Source of the DNA: Clostridium jeddahitimonense
GTDB taxonomy: Bacteria; Bacillota; Clostridia; Clostridiales; Clostridiaceae
NCBI GenBank assembly: GCA_000753455.2
Contig: LM994670.1
Coordinates: 2,182,444 to 2,246,443, forward strand
Reading direction: 5' to 3'
Length of the DNA stretch: 64,000 bases
Positions 1-9,432 of the stretch are shown piece by piece. The position numbers and the translations under genes were made by a program. Numbering within the stretch: position 1 is the stretch's first letter; every line of letters starts with the position of its first letter. The notes beneath the pieces were generated by a model, which saw only the letters and a program-made list of their open reading frames with translations, had not been told where the DNA came from and did no database searches.

Positions 1-62
1 TAACAACTCGTTTTTTTCGTACTATATTATAATTAGGGTTTCAATTTATGAAATATTTTTTA

Positions 63-150
63 TAGACAAAAAAATTTTTTATGATAGAATTAACTCGTTA
101 AATAATTTTTTGTGAAAGGGGGACAATATTATAGAACAATATTTTATAAT
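63..150 (+). promoter_or_regulatory. candidate promoters for glmS
   Basis: There are two sigma-A-like candidates. The first is TAGACA (63-68), a 16-base spacer and TAGAAT (85-90). The second is a perfect TATAAT (145-150) with only a poor -35 region (GGGACA near 120-125, spacing too long). The second would start transcription a few bases before the ribozyme cleavage site at 161/162, which suits glmS ribozymes that release only a short 5' fragment. Which one is used cannot be told from sequence. Confidence 0.4.
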
Positions 151-160
151 AAAACTTAAA

Positions 161-483
161 AGCGCCAGAACTTAAGTGTGACAAGCCTTACTAATAAATA
201 AAAGCTTTGGTAATAAAAATTAGTAAGCTCAAAAAATCGTAGATTTGGATTTTTTTAAACTGCTCAGCTTATGCCGAGTGATGTAGGCGAACTGAATCTA
301 AGATTTTTCATATAAAGTCTCAGTATAAAACTGAGTAAGTTCGCCTATCCAAATTAAAATTTGGAGGCTCACTTAAGTTGACGAGGATGGGGAGTATCGA
401 ATTCTTCGGCGGGTGCCCCACGGTATCGCACTACCGTTAACAGTTAGTAAATCTACAAAGTGATTTGTAGGACAACACTAACT
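161..483 (+). ncRNA. glmS ribozyme (glucosamine-6-phosphate-activated self-cleaving riboswitch)
   Basis: This catalytic RNA in the glmS leader uses glucosamine-6-phosphate as cofactor to cut its own 5' end, and so lowers glmS mRNA when amino sugar is plentiful. Conserved blocks are visible: AGCGCCAGAACT at 161-172 (cleavage between A161 and G162), GTTGACGAGG at 377-386, TATCGA...TTCGGCGG at 395-412, and CCCCACGGT at 416-424. P1 is formed by 169-178 with 370-379 (10 perfect pairs). P3 is ACGGTA/TACCGT (420-425/432-437). P4 is AGTTAGT/ACTAACT (442-448/477-483), capped by CTACAAA/TTTGTAG. The oddity is about 190 nt between the two P1 strands, where many homologues have a short loop. The 3' boundary is approximate. 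Confidence 0.95.
179..369 (+). other. large structured insertion in the P1 loop of the glmS ribozyme
   Basis: The stretch is enclosed by P1 and folds on paper into several helices. They are AGCC/GGCT (184-187/366-369), CTTACTAAT/ATTAGTAAG (187-195/219-227), ATTTGGAT/ATCCAAAT (243-250/347-354), TAGGCGAACT/AGTTCGCCTA (284-293/338-347, ten perfect pairs) and CTCAGT/ACTGAG (319-324/330-335). A weaker hairpin lies at 263-278. No open reading frame is present. It could be a passive expansion, a separate folded domain or the relic of a palindromic element. I do not recognise it as a known aptamer. Confidence 0.6.
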
Positions 484-593
484 TGGTGTTAAAACCACCT
501 ATTGGTTTTGGAACTATAGGGATAGTATACCCTTTTTTCAAAACAATAGTCATAACTTAATTATAATAAGGAATAGGAAGGAAGATTAAATTT

Positions 594-2420
594 ATGTGCG
601 GAATAGTTGGATATGTAGGAAATAGACAAGCATCTTCTATATTAGTAGAAGGATTATCAAAATTAGAATATAGAGGTTATGACTCTGCAGGTATTGCAGT
701 ATTAAATAACAACGAAATTGAAGTTAGAAAATTTAAAGGTCGTCTTCAAAACCTTGCAAATAGCTTAAATGAAAAACCTATAAACGGTAATATTGGAATT
801 GGGCATACAAGATGGGCTACTCACGGCGAGCCATCAGATGTTAACTCTCACCCACATTCTAATGCTAATGTAACTTTAAGTGTTGTTCATAATGGGATAA
901 TAGAAAATTATATAAAATTAAGAGAATGGTTAACTTCTAAAGGATATACTTTTTTCTCAGAAACTGATACAGAAGTAATACCAAACCTAATAGATTTTTA
1001 TTATGAAGGTGATTTATTTGATGCTGTAGTAAAAGCAACTTCAAAATTAGAAGGAAGCTTTGCTATAGGTGTTGTAAATAAAAACGAACCTGATAAGCTT
1101 ATAGCCGTAAGAAAAGATAGTCCACTAATAGTTGGATTAGGTAATGATGAGTTCTTTATAGCATCTGATATCCCAGCAGTTTTAAACTACACTAGAAATA
1201 TTTATCTTTTAGAAGATAAAGAATTTGTTATATTAACAAAAGATGGTGTAGAACTTAGAACTGAAGAAGGCGAAAAAATTGAAAAAGAAATTTATCATGT
1301 CACTTGGAATGTAGATGCAGCAGAAAAAGGTGGATATGAAGACTTTATGTTAAAAGAAATCCACGAGCAACCAAAAGCTGTTAAAGATACATTACTAGGT
1401 AAAATAGCCTTAAATAAAGAAATAACTCTTGATAATATAACCTTCACTAAAGAAGAGCTTGAAAACTTTGATAAAATATATATAGTAGCTTGTGGTACTG
1501 CCTATCATGCAGGTGTAGTTGGTAAAACAGTTATCGAAAAACTAGCTAAAATTCCTGTTGAAGTTGATATAGCTTCAGAATTTAGATATAGAGACCCTAT
1601 GATTACAGATAAAACTTTAATAATTGTAGTTTCTCAATCTGGTGAAACCGCTGATACACTAGCAGTATTAAGAGATGGTAAAAAGCAAGGAGCTAGAATA
1701 TTAGCAATAACTAATGTTGTTGGATCATCTGTTTCAAGAGAGGCTGATGACGTATTCTATACTTTAGCCGGTCCTGAGATCGCAGTTGCTTCAACAAAAG
1801 CATATGTTACTCAATTAGCAGCTTTCTATATTCTTGGATTATACTTTGCATCTTTAAAGAATACTTTATGTATTGAAGAAATCGAAACTATTAAATCAGA
1901 ATTGTTACAAATTCCAGATAAAATAGAAAGAGCTCTTAATATGAAAGATTCATTACAAAAATTCGCATCATCTCATTATAATCACAAAGATATGTACTTC
2001 TTAGGTAGAGGGCTTGATTATGCTGTTGCAATGGAAGGTTCATTAAAGCTAAAAGAAATATCTTATATTCATTGTGATGCATACGCTGCTGGTGAATTAA
2101 AGCATGGTCCTATTGCTCTAATAGAAAAAGATACTGCTGTTATTACTCTTTTAACACAAGAATACTTAAAGGATAAAATGATTAGTAATGTTAGAGAAGT
2201 ATCAACAAGAGGCGGTAATATATTTGCTGTTGTTAATGAAGGTGATACTATAGCTAGAGAAGTTTGTGATGATTTAGTTTATATTCCAAAAACTATTGAT
2301 TTATTGACTCCACTTGTAAGTGTAATTCCACTTCAACTTATCTCTTACTATATAGCTAAACAAAAGGGTTGTGACGTTGATAAACCAAGAAACTTAGCTA
2401 AATCTGTAACAGTTGAGTAG
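594..2420 (+). CDS. glmS: glutamine--fructose-6-phosphate aminotransferase (isomerizing)
   Basis: Makes glucosamine-6-phosphate from fructose-6-phosphate and glutamine, the first committed step to UDP-GlcNAc, peptidoglycan and other amino sugars; cytosolic. The 608-residue length is normal. The N-terminal class II glutaminase domain (about 1-220) begins MCGIVGYVG, so the nucleophile Cys2 is exposed after Met removal. Two SIS sugar-isomerase domains follow (about 285-425 and 455-600), with SQSGETADT and AYAAGELKHGP, and the C-terminus ends AKSVTVE as usual. The ribosome-binding site GGAAGGAAG lies just upstream. Control is by the ribozyme in the leader. A small ORF follows 19 bases after the stop. 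Confidence 0.98.
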   Translation: MCGIVGYVGNRQASSILVEGLSKLEYRGYDSAGIAVLNNNEIEVRKFKGRLQNLANSLNEKPINGNIGIGHTRWATHGEPSDVNSHPHSNANVTLSVVHNGIIENYIKLREWLTSKGYTFFSETDTEVIPNLIDFYYEGDLFDAVVKATSKLEGSFAIGVVNKNEPDKLIAVRKDSPLIVGLGNDEFFIASDIPAVLNYTRNIYLLEDKEFVILTKDGVELRTEEGEKIEKEIYHVTWNVDAAEKGGYEDFMLKEIHEQPKAVKDTLLGKIALNKEITLDNITFTKEELENFDKIYIVACGTAYHAGVVGKTVIEKLAKIPVEVDIASEFRYRDPMITDKTLIIVVSQSGETADTLAVLRDGKKQGARILAITNVVGSSVSREADDVFYTLAGPEIAVASTKAYVTQLAAFYILGLYFASLKNTLCIEEIETIKSELLQIPDKIERALNMKDSLQKFASSHYNHKDMYFLGRGLDYAVAMEGSLKLKEISYIHCDAYAAGELKHGPIALIEKDTAVITLLTQEYLKDKMISNVREVSTRGGNIFAVVNEGDTIAREVCDDLVYIPKTIDLLTPLVSVIPLQLISYYIAKQKGCDVDKPRNLAKSVTVE

Positions 2421-2439
2421 TATTGTGGGGGGTATTAAA

Positions 2440-2604
2440 ATGCAAGAAGAAGTATTGAGACTTTTAAACCAATATAAAGAGACTGAAACTATAATGACAC
2501 AATATATTAATCTATTAAATGAGAAAGATTATGCTCAAGGTAAAATAGATTTAATAAAAACAATAATTGCTGATTTAGAAAATTTATTAAAAGTATCTAA
2601 TTAG
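2440..2604 (+). CDS. small helical protein downstream of glmS, unknown function
   Basis: A 54-residue protein starting MQEEVLRLL, predicted all-helical and possibly coiled coil, with no cysteines or membrane segment. The ORF could be opened nine codons earlier at 2413, overlapping the end of glmS. The G-run GGGGGG at 2427-2432 sits at the right distance for ATG 2440, so I chose that start. It is co-transcribed with glmS (19-base gap) and followed at once by a strong terminator, so it probably shares ribozyme control. It lacks the Spo0E-type SQELD motif. No family recognised. Confidence 0.7.
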   Translation: MQEEVLRLLNQYKETETIMTQYINLLNEKDYAQGKIDLIKTIIADLENLLKVSN

Positions 2605-2610
2605 ATAAAA

Positions 2611-2640
2611 AGAGTTAGGGAAATAATTCCCTAACTCTTT
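2611..2640. terminator. bidirectional intrinsic terminator
   Basis: A perfect 12-bp stem (2611-2622 with 2627-2638, loop ATAA), with T-rich sequence on the right and A-rich on the left. It serves the glmS operon and the convergent minus-strand gene ending at 2652. Confidence 0.9.
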
Positions 2641-2651
2641 TAAATTTGTAT

Positions 2652-3671
2652 CTATTTAATTACAGTTGATAAAAACTTTCTTAGCTCTAGATCTAAAGAA
2701 TTCTCTTTTAAGTACACTAGTCTATAATTTATTTCGTCATCTTCTTTATTTAAAGAATAGTAGCTTACAGCGGCTTTTACTCTAATATCATCTGATACAT
2801 TAGTAAAGTCTATAATTCCCTTTTCGCCCTTTAATATTAAATTAGCTTCTAATTTTCCATCATAAAGTGCTAAAATCTTAAAAAATATAAGATCGTCTTC
2901 TATATATTTTCCTCTTAAGTTAACTCTGTTAATTACAGTATCATAAGCATATTCTAAATTGTTCTCAAGTAAATATTTTTTAAAATATAATTCTAATAAT
3001 CTATCTACCTTTGTACTATTTTTAATTTGAGATAAGAAGTTTAAAACTCTAATTATCTCATCTTCTCTTAATGGTTTCATAATGTATATTATTGAATCAA
3101 TTATTTTTTGTCTTTCAATATCCTTTGCAGCAAGTTTACAAAGCAAGTTAATTGCTTTAAAGCTTACTTCCGATGGCATTACAGATATCTTTAGCAACTC
3201 ATCAACACCATATTCACCAAACCCATATATAATAGTTAACACTGCATTTTCAACTATTTTACCCCATTGGCCTAACTCTTCATACTTCATCTTCATTCTT
3301 TGAGGCTTAGATAATCTTCCCTTTAAATAATCTTTAAGGAGTTCAACATTCTTCACCCCAATAGCTCTTGTAGCCTCATTAACTGTTTCCTGTACTGATT
3401 CGAAATCTCTATAATTTTCTATTACCTTTAGAATTTCTTCAGTAATTATATAATCTAATCTTTCAGGTGATATCTCTTCAAAAGTTTGTTCAACTTCTTT
3501 TGAGCTTATCTCCTCAAAGCTTTCTTCTATTTTAAAATTATATTGAACGCTTTCTTCTTTTCTTATTTCGTAATCATCTATATAATTATCATCATCATTT
3601 ATGTATTCTACATCTTCTTCATCATCTACATTTCTATGATTTTTATTCTTAAAAAAATCAAATATCCCCAT
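2652..3671 (-). CDS. conserved hypothetical protein with acidic N-terminus and helical-repeat body
   Basis: A 339-residue protein of unknown function. It starts MGIFDFFKNKN. Residues about 15-70 are very rich in Asp/Glu and probably disordered. From about residue 70 it is predicted helical, with a repeat-like (HEAT/ARM-like) rhythm of short amphipathic helices. There is no signal peptide or membrane segment. Its ATG (3671) abuts the stop of the DUF523 gene (3672), so the two are translationally adjacent in one operon; AGGAGGAAAATAA precedes the start. The repeat assignment is inference from residue pattern only. Confidence 0.75.
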   Translation of the reverse strand: MGIFDFFKNKNHRNVDDEEDVEYINDDDNYIDDYEIRKEESVQYNFKIEESFEEISSKEVEQTFEEISPERLDYIITEEILKVIENYRDFESVQETVNEATRAIGVKNVELLKDYLKGRLSKPQRMKMKYEELGQWGKIVENAVLTIIYGFGEYGVDELLKISVMPSEVSFKAINLLCKLAAKDIERQKIIDSIIYIMKPLREDEIIRVLNFLSQIKNSTKVDRLLELYFKKYLLENNLEYAYDTVINRVNLRGKYIEDDLIFFKILALYDGKLEANLILKGEKGIIDFTNVSDDIRVKAAVSYYSLNKEDDEINYRLVYLKENSLDLELRKFLSTVIK

Positions 3672-4121
3672 TTATTTTCCTCCTATATCATTTTCGCTCA
3701 TAACAGAAACCCCATTTTTAACTAATATTTCTGCTGTAATCCCTCTCCCTTTTATTTTCTTTCCTGTAAATGTGCCATCATAAACATAATTCACACCACA
3801 AGACGGACTACCATCTTTTAATATAGCACCTTCTATATTAAGCTTCTTAGCAATTTCTTCAACTTCATTTGCACCTTTTACAAACTCTTCTGTAACATCC
3901 CTTCCATCTTTAGTAAATATTTTGCCTTCTCTTTTTAATATATCCTCAGCTTTTTGGATCATTTCGCTTGGAATTCTAGGTGTAGGCAATCCCCCTAATT
4001 GTTCAGGACAAATAAGTATTGCTTTACCACTTTTAAATAGATCATCGCAATATTTAGAATAATTATTACCGCCATTATATTTACAATTTACTCCACACAA
4101 ACAAGCACTAATTAAATACAT
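3672..4121 (-). CDS. DUF523 family protein (YbbK-like)
   Basis: A small cytosolic protein of 149 residues, matching the family's usual length. Diagnostic motifs are the N-terminal CLCGVNCKYNGG, then CPEQLGGLPTPR and LKDGSPSCG, rich in cysteines that could bind metal or an Fe-S cluster. The biochemical role of the family is not established. It has its own ribosome-binding site (GGAGGG) and sits downstream of the mutS2 terminator, so it is probably transcribed separately from mutS2, followed directly by the acidic hypothetical gene. Confidence 0.85.
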   Translation of the reverse strand: MYLISACLCGVNCKYNGGNNYSKYCDDLFKSGKAILICPEQLGGLPTPRIPSEMIQKAEDILKREGKIFTKDGRDVTEEFVKGANEVEEIAKKLNIEGAILKDGSPSCGVNYVYDGTFTGKKIKGRGITAEILVKNGVSVMSENDIGGK

Positions 4122-4202
4122 ATACTATCCCTCCAATATACTACAATTATAGCATACTCTAATTCTCTTTTAAATTACATAATAACTAATTTTAAGATAA
4201 AA

Positions 4203-4238
4203 ATTGGAGTAAAGATATAAGAAAATCTTTACCCCAAT
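4203..4238 (-). terminator. intrinsic terminator after mutS2
   Basis: The minus strand reads ATTGGGGTAAAGAT, loop, ATCTTTACTCCAAT, then TTTTTATC: a 14-bp stem with one mismatch, six bases after the mutS2 stop. Confidence 0.85.
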
Positions 4239-4244
4239 ATATGC

Positions 4245-6602
4245 CTACTTTAATTCAACTATAGTTACGCCATCTCCACCTTCACCATATACACCTAATC
4301 TATATGATTTAACATGTGGATGTCTTTTCAACATATCATTTATAGCTTTTCTAAGAACTCCTGTACCCTTCCCATGAACTACAGTAACTTCGCCTAGATT
4401 AGCCATATATGCTTCATCTAAATACTTATCAGTTCTATAACATGCCTCTTCTGCATCCATTCCTCTTAAGTCAATTCTACTTTCAACAGATTTCAAATTC
4501 AATTTTAATTCTCTCTTCTTTTTCTCTTTTTTTGCAGGAGTAACTTCAACTTTTCTTAAATCTTTTAATTTAACATTTATTTTCATTATACCAGCTTCAA
4601 CTTGAACTTCACCTTTATTATCAGGCATTGAAATTACTATAACACGTTGATTTAAAGATGGTAAGAATGCTTCCATTCCAAGTGTAACTTTTTTTAAAGG
4701 TTCTCCATTATTTTCTCTTACTTTAACCATTGCAGCTTCTTTTTCTTCAAGACTTTCTTTAAGTTTTCGTCTTTCTGCCTCAAGCCTATTTCTTCCGCCT
4801 TCTGCAATTCCCATTTTCTCAAGCTCTCTCATAGCCTTAACTATTTCATCAGCTTCATCTTTTGCTTTGCTTATTATCTCTTTAGCTTCTCTTCTCGCTT
4901 CGTCGTAAGCCTTATCTCTGACCTTATCTAACTTCTGAAGTTTTTCTTCATATTTCTTTTTAAGATCTTCTGCTTCTTCTTTTATTCGTTTTGCTTCCCT
5001 AGCATCTTTATTAGCAATTATACTCTTTTCTTGTAAATCTCTAATAAGATCTTCAAATTGAAGATTTTCTTTTGACATATAATCCTTAGCTTTTACTATA
5101 ACATCTTCACCTAATCCAAGTCTTTTAGAAATCTCAAATGCATTTGACTTTCCTGGAATACCAATTAATAATCTATAAGTCGGCTTTAAAGTCTCTACAT
5201 CAAATTCTACAGAAGAATTTTCTACGCCTACAGTTCTAAGGGCATATCCTTTTAATTCACTATAATGAGTTGTAGCAATTAATCTAGCCCCTCTATTTTT
5301 TAGTGTTTCAATTACCGCTACCGCTAAAGCAGCTCCTTCTGTTGGATCAGTTCCTGAACCTAATTCATCAAATAAAACTAATGAATCTTTATCAGCTTCT
5401 TCTAAAATTGATACTATATTAGTCATATGTGATGAGAATGTTGATAAAGACTGTTCTATACTTTGCTCATCACCAATATCTGCAAAGATTTCATTAAAGA
5501 ATGCAACTGCTGATCCGTCTCTTGCTGGTATTAATAATCCACTTAATGCCATAAGATGTAAAAGTCCCACTGTTTTTAAAGTTACTGTTTTACCACCTGT
5601 ATTAGGCCCAGTTATCATAAGAGTTGTAAACTCTTCTCCTAAATATATATCTGATGGCACTACCACCTTAGGATCTATAAGCGGATGCTTTCCTCCAATT
5701 ATATCAAAACTTCTATCATCTCTTACTGCTGGGATTACAGCATTCAATTTCGATGCATATTTTCCCTTTGCGAAGATAAAATCTAACTCAGTTAAGATTT
5801 TGTAATTATTCTTTGCTTCTTCAAAGTTTTCATATACTTTTGCAGAAAGCTCAGATAATATTCTTTCTATTTCAGCTTTTTCTTTAAGCATAAGCTCTTT
5901 TATTTCATTATTTAAATTAACTAAACTCATTGGTTCTATAAAAAGAGTAGCCCCAGTAGAACTTTGATCATGCACTAACCCTGGTACAGCTCCTTTATAT
6001 TCAGCTTTAACAGGTATTACATATCTATCTCCTCTCATAGTATATAGAGAATCTTGTAGATACTTTGAATTTGATCTAACTATAGAATTAATCTTTTCTC
6101 TTACTGAAGAGTTTTTTTCTTTTAAACTTCTTCGTATTCCATATAAAGTTCCACTAGCTTTATCACTTATTTCTTCTTCTGAAACTATAGCATTTTCAAT
6201 ATCACTTTCTAACTTTTTAAGAGGTGTAAGAACGAACGCTAAGTCTTCTAAATGTTTATAAGATACCTCATCATCTTTTCTTTCAATATACTCCTTAAAA
6301 CGTCTAGAACATCTAAGCATGCCACCAACTCTTAAAAGTTGACCTGCCGTTAATACCCCACCTTTTCCAGCTCTTTCTAGAGCTTCTCTTGTATCAAATA
6401 GCCCCTCAAAAGGTGGAGCACCTTTTCTTATAAGAATATCTAAAGCTTCATTACTCTCTTCAAGCTTATTCTTTACTTCGTAAATAGACTTATAAGGTGT
6501 AAGTTGCTCTACTAATCTTTTACCACTTTCTGTTATTGCATATGTTTTTAATTTATCTTTAACTTTATTAAATTCTAGTACTCTTAGAGTTTTTTCCTTC
6601 AT
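4245..6602 (-). CDS. mutS2: MutS2 (MutS family ATPase with Smr domain)
   Basis: A 785-residue MutS2, typical length. An N-terminal clamp/lever region precedes the ABC-type ATPase, with Walker A GPNTGGKT (about 330-338), a Walker B segment LVLFDELGSGTDP and the switch THYSELK. A long charged coiled coil (about 510-640) follows. The C-terminal Smr nuclease domain carries IDLRGMDAEEA and VVHGKGTGVLR. Family members suppress homologous recombination and, in Bacillus, act on collided ribosomes. The gene lies downstream of zapA, the U32 gene and a small membrane protein, 14 bases after the last, in a unit ending at the terminator beyond its stop. Confidence 0.95.
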   Translation of the reverse strand: MKEKTLRVLEFNKVKDKLKTYAITESGKRLVEQLTPYKSIYEVKNKLEESNEALDILIRKGAPPFEGLFDTREALERAGKGGVLTAGQLLRVGGMLRCSRRFKEYIERKDDEVSYKHLEDLAFVLTPLKKLESDIENAIVSEEEISDKASGTLYGIRRSLKEKNSSVREKINSIVRSNSKYLQDSLYTMRGDRYVIPVKAEYKGAVPGLVHDQSSTGATLFIEPMSLVNLNNEIKELMLKEKAEIERILSELSAKVYENFEEAKNNYKILTELDFIFAKGKYASKLNAVIPAVRDDRSFDIIGGKHPLIDPKVVVPSDIYLGEEFTTLMITGPNTGGKTVTLKTVGLLHLMALSGLLIPARDGSAVAFFNEIFADIGDEQSIEQSLSTFSSHMTNIVSILEEADKDSLVLFDELGSGTDPTEGAALAVAVIETLKNRGARLIATTHYSELKGYALRTVGVENSSVEFDVETLKPTYRLLIGIPGKSNAFEISKRLGLGEDVIVKAKDYMSKENLQFEDLIRDLQEKSIIANKDAREAKRIKEEAEDLKKKYEEKLQKLDKVRDKAYDEARREAKEIISKAKDEADEIVKAMRELEKMGIAEGGRNRLEAERRKLKESLEEKEAAMVKVRENNGEPLKKVTLGMEAFLPSLNQRVIVISMPDNKGEVQVEAGIMKINVKLKDLRKVEVTPAKKEKKKRELKLNLKSVESRIDLRGMDAEEACYRTDKYLDEAYMANLGEVTVVHGKGTGVLRKAINDMLKRHPHVKSYRLGVYGEGGDGVTIVELK

Positions 6603-6616
6603 AACTCTCTCCTTAT

Positions 6617-6961
6617 TTACCTACAAAATTTACTTATCTTATCATTATATTCCTTTCTACTCCAAGCACTTATGACTATAGAAAGTATCGCAAAAATAAC
6701 TGCAACTATACTTATAATATTTTCATACCTATTTCCTGCACCAGTAAACGTAGATATTAATATTAAAAACACTCCAATCATTAATGCTATTAAAATTATA
6801 TTTTTCTTCCAAAAACTTTTTAATACTGTTGTAGCTTTGATTTTATTATTTCTATCAAGGCTCTTAAACCAATCTTTACTTATTAACTTATTAGAATCTA
6901 TCATTTCATATATACTGAAGATACATCCTATAACAAGCGCTAATATAGCAATTATTTTCAT
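6617..6961 (-). CDS. small membrane protein, unknown function
   Basis: A 114-residue protein with three hydrophobic segments (about 4-20, 53-71 and 80-98) separated by a basic loop, ending in a charged tail. No catalytic motif is visible. It is squeezed between the U32-family gene (12 bases upstream) and mutS2 (14 bases downstream) and is therefore co-transcribed with both. No family recognised. Confidence 0.75.
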   Translation of the reverse strand: MKIIAILALVIGCIFSIYEMIDSNKLISKDWFKSLDRNNKIKATTVLKSFWKKNIILIALMIGVFLILISTFTGAGNRYENIISIVAVIFAILSIVISAWSRKEYNDKISKFCR

Positions 6962-6973
6962 AAATTAATCCTC

Positions 6974-9328
6974 TTACTCTATTCCTCTTCTAAATTGTCC
7001 CTTTGTATAATCTTTACTATCGAATTTTAATTTGTTTTTATAAATATTATATATACTCTTTACTTCTTCATAGCTTTCATCTCTAAAATCAAACCTTAAA
7101 GATGTTACTCCAAATTCTTTTATAGAATCTATTTCGTCAAATAAATTTAAAGGAACTGGATTTAATATATAACTTCTACAATAAAGATCAGTCATAACTC
7201 TTAATCTTTCATTTACTCTATCAATAAGTGTAAATCTATCTTTTGCACAGGCAATGTTGCATTTCTTTTCAGAATCCTTCCCACCAAAAGTACTTCCTAT
7301 TGGACAATACTCACTTATCATTAACTCTGGCTTACCATAAACTATCATTGCCATATTTCCTTTTGCTTTTTTAGCTAAAGCTTTTATTTCTCCTCTATTA
7401 AGCTCTAGACTTAAAGTTGGTAATGACATATCTTTTTGATAGAACTTTAAGCTTTCTGAATTCATAATATTAAGCTTATAATCGCCAATTATATATAATT
7501 GGTCTTTAAATACGTTAACTATACCTACATTAGAACTAACTATCCCCTTTATATAAGGTTTGACTTTATTTATAGTCTCACATATAGAGCTAAACTCTTC
7601 TTTAACTATTGTAGATGTCTTTATATAAAATCTTATATTATCTCCATACTTTTGACTTAACTCTATTAAATCCTTTGATCTTAAAGCTCCTAACTCTCTA
7701 CTAAATAAATCAAAAGCTATATCTTTAGCTCCGCACTCTATTAAAGCATCTGCCTGTTCTCTTGTGATACAACTAAATATTTCTTCTATATTTTCCTTAT
7801 TTATTACACTATCTTTGTGATTTTCTTTTGCTGGCCTTCTTCTTCTATAACTTTTACTTATAGCTTTAGCTATAGATTCTAAGGCATCTCTTCTTAAGTT
7901 ATTTAAATCTGATACTCTTAAAAATCCATCTTCAAAACTTTCAAAATTTACTTTATCAAACTTAAATGGAACATCTCCTGACTTTTTAAGAGCCTCTTCT
8001 ATTCTCTCTTTATCTAAAGGTCTTTTCTCAGCTTTTTGAACTACTTCACCTAAGAATTTGTAATCTTTCCCTTTATAAGTAACCTCTAAAGAGAACGGTT
8101 TATCAACTTCAAAATTCACTTTAGCTTCTAATGGTATCTTTTTATAAAATGGCTTTAAATATCCTTCTAATTCATCAAACAATTCTTTATTTAAGCTCTT
8201 GAATAATTCATCACCTTTTTTATAATCTATTGGAAATACCTTTACTTTATCTCCTCTTTTACCTTCTTTAACTTCTTTTCCATTTAAAAGTATTTTACTT
8301 AATGTAAATCCTTTATCCCTATATCTAACACCATCACCTAATTTAATGTCTTCTTTTAATATAACCTCTCCATTATTATCTACTTTGCCTAGTGGAACTC
8401 CAGCATTCTTTGGAGAATTGTAACTCATCATATCCTTACCCGTATCTTTTTGTAAGAATGCTTTTGTAAATCCACTTCTATTAAACAATTGTAAAAGCTG
8501 TCTCTTTCCAGCCTGACTATCATATTTTGAATTAAACAAAGCCTTATCTACAGCTTTCCTATAGTTATCGACTACCCCGGCTACGTATTCAGCCCTTTTC
8601 ATTCTACCTTCAATTTTTAATGAATATGTTCCTGTATTTATAACTTCATTAACATCTTCAATTGTACACATGTCCTTAGGACTTAATAGGTACCCTCTTT
8701 TTTCACCAGTCTTCTCACCTTTTAATGTATATTCCATTCTACATGGTTGAGCACACCTACCTCTATTACCGCTTCTTCCTCCGATTATAGAGCTCATTAA
8801 ACATTGTCCAGAATAGCTTATACATAATGCTCCATGTACAAACATTTCTGTTTCAATTGCTAAATCCTTAGATATATATCTAATTTCATCTAAGCTTAAC
8901 TCCCTTGATAAAACAATTCTATGGAATCCTTTATCTTTAAAATATAATGCTGCCTCACCATTATGAACTGTTAATTGGGTAGATGCATGTAACTCAAAAT
9001 CTTTAAATTCTTCTCTTATTCTCTTTAACAATCCAACATCCTGTATAATTAATGCGTCAACACCTATTTCATATAGAAATCCTACATATTTTACCGCTTC
9101 TTCGATTTCATTTTCTTTAAGAATAGTATTTAAAGTTACATATACTTTTATATTATAACTATGTGCATAATCTATAGCTTTTATCATATTATCATTATCA
9201 AAATTTGATGCATATGCTCTTGCTGAAAACTTATTTCCTCCAAGATATATTGCATCAGCACCTTTGTTTATTGCTGCATAAAGACTTTCCATACTGCCAG
9301 CTGGTGCTAAAACTTCTACTTTATTCAT
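6974..9328 (-). CDS. U32 family peptidase with DUF3656 (RlhA-like)
   Basis: A 784-residue protein. The N-terminal U32 domain (about 1-300) starts VEVLAPAGSMESL and contains the family signature region from ETEMFVHGALC to RCAQPCR, with cysteines that in this superfamily bind an Fe-S cluster. The middle is DUF3656, and a second U32-like part at the C-terminus carries further cysteines (YCPIG, CNIACAKDRF). The nearest characterised relative is E. coli RlhA (YdcP), needed for hydroxylation of 23S rRNA C2501, so an rRNA-hydroxylation role is more likely than proteolysis. It lies downstream of zapA but beyond that gene's terminator, so it may have its own promoter in 9330-9430. Confidence 0.88.
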   Translation of the reverse strand: MNKVEVLAPAGSMESLYAAINKGADAIYLGGNKFSARAYASNFDNDNMIKAIDYAHSYNIKVYVTLNTILKENEIEEAVKYVGFLYEIGVDALIIQDVGLLKRIREEFKDFELHASTQLTVHNGEAALYFKDKGFHRIVLSRELSLDEIRYISKDLAIETEMFVHGALCISYSGQCLMSSIIGGRSGNRGRCAQPCRMEYTLKGEKTGEKRGYLLSPKDMCTIEDVNEVINTGTYSLKIEGRMKRAEYVAGVVDNYRKAVDKALFNSKYDSQAGKRQLLQLFNRSGFTKAFLQKDTGKDMMSYNSPKNAGVPLGKVDNNGEVILKEDIKLGDGVRYRDKGFTLSKILLNGKEVKEGKRGDKVKVFPIDYKKGDELFKSLNKELFDELEGYLKPFYKKIPLEAKVNFEVDKPFSLEVTYKGKDYKFLGEVVQKAEKRPLDKERIEEALKKSGDVPFKFDKVNFESFEDGFLRVSDLNNLRRDALESIAKAISKSYRRRRPAKENHKDSVINKENIEEIFSCITREQADALIECGAKDIAFDLFSRELGALRSKDLIELSQKYGDNIRFYIKTSTIVKEEFSSICETINKVKPYIKGIVSSNVGIVNVFKDQLYIIGDYKLNIMNSESLKFYQKDMSLPTLSLELNRGEIKALAKKAKGNMAMIVYGKPELMISEYCPIGSTFGGKDSEKKCNIACAKDRFTLIDRVNERLRVMTDLYCRSYILNPVPLNLFDEIDSIKEFGVTSLRFDFRDESYEEVKSIYNIYKNKLKFDSKDYTKGQFRRGIE

Positions 9329-9432
9329 AAGACTCTCTCCTATATAATCTAAATTTACTCTTTTGTTTATTTTGTACTTATTTTGTTATATCATAAATAC
9401 ATTTACTTTTCCATCTTAAACTTAATTAAACA

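Noticed and set aside
518..538. Terminator between the glmS ribozyme and glmS
   Set aside because: AGGG...CCCT followed by T6 looks terminator-like, but the stem is only four pairs with an eight-base loop. It is probably not functional on its own.
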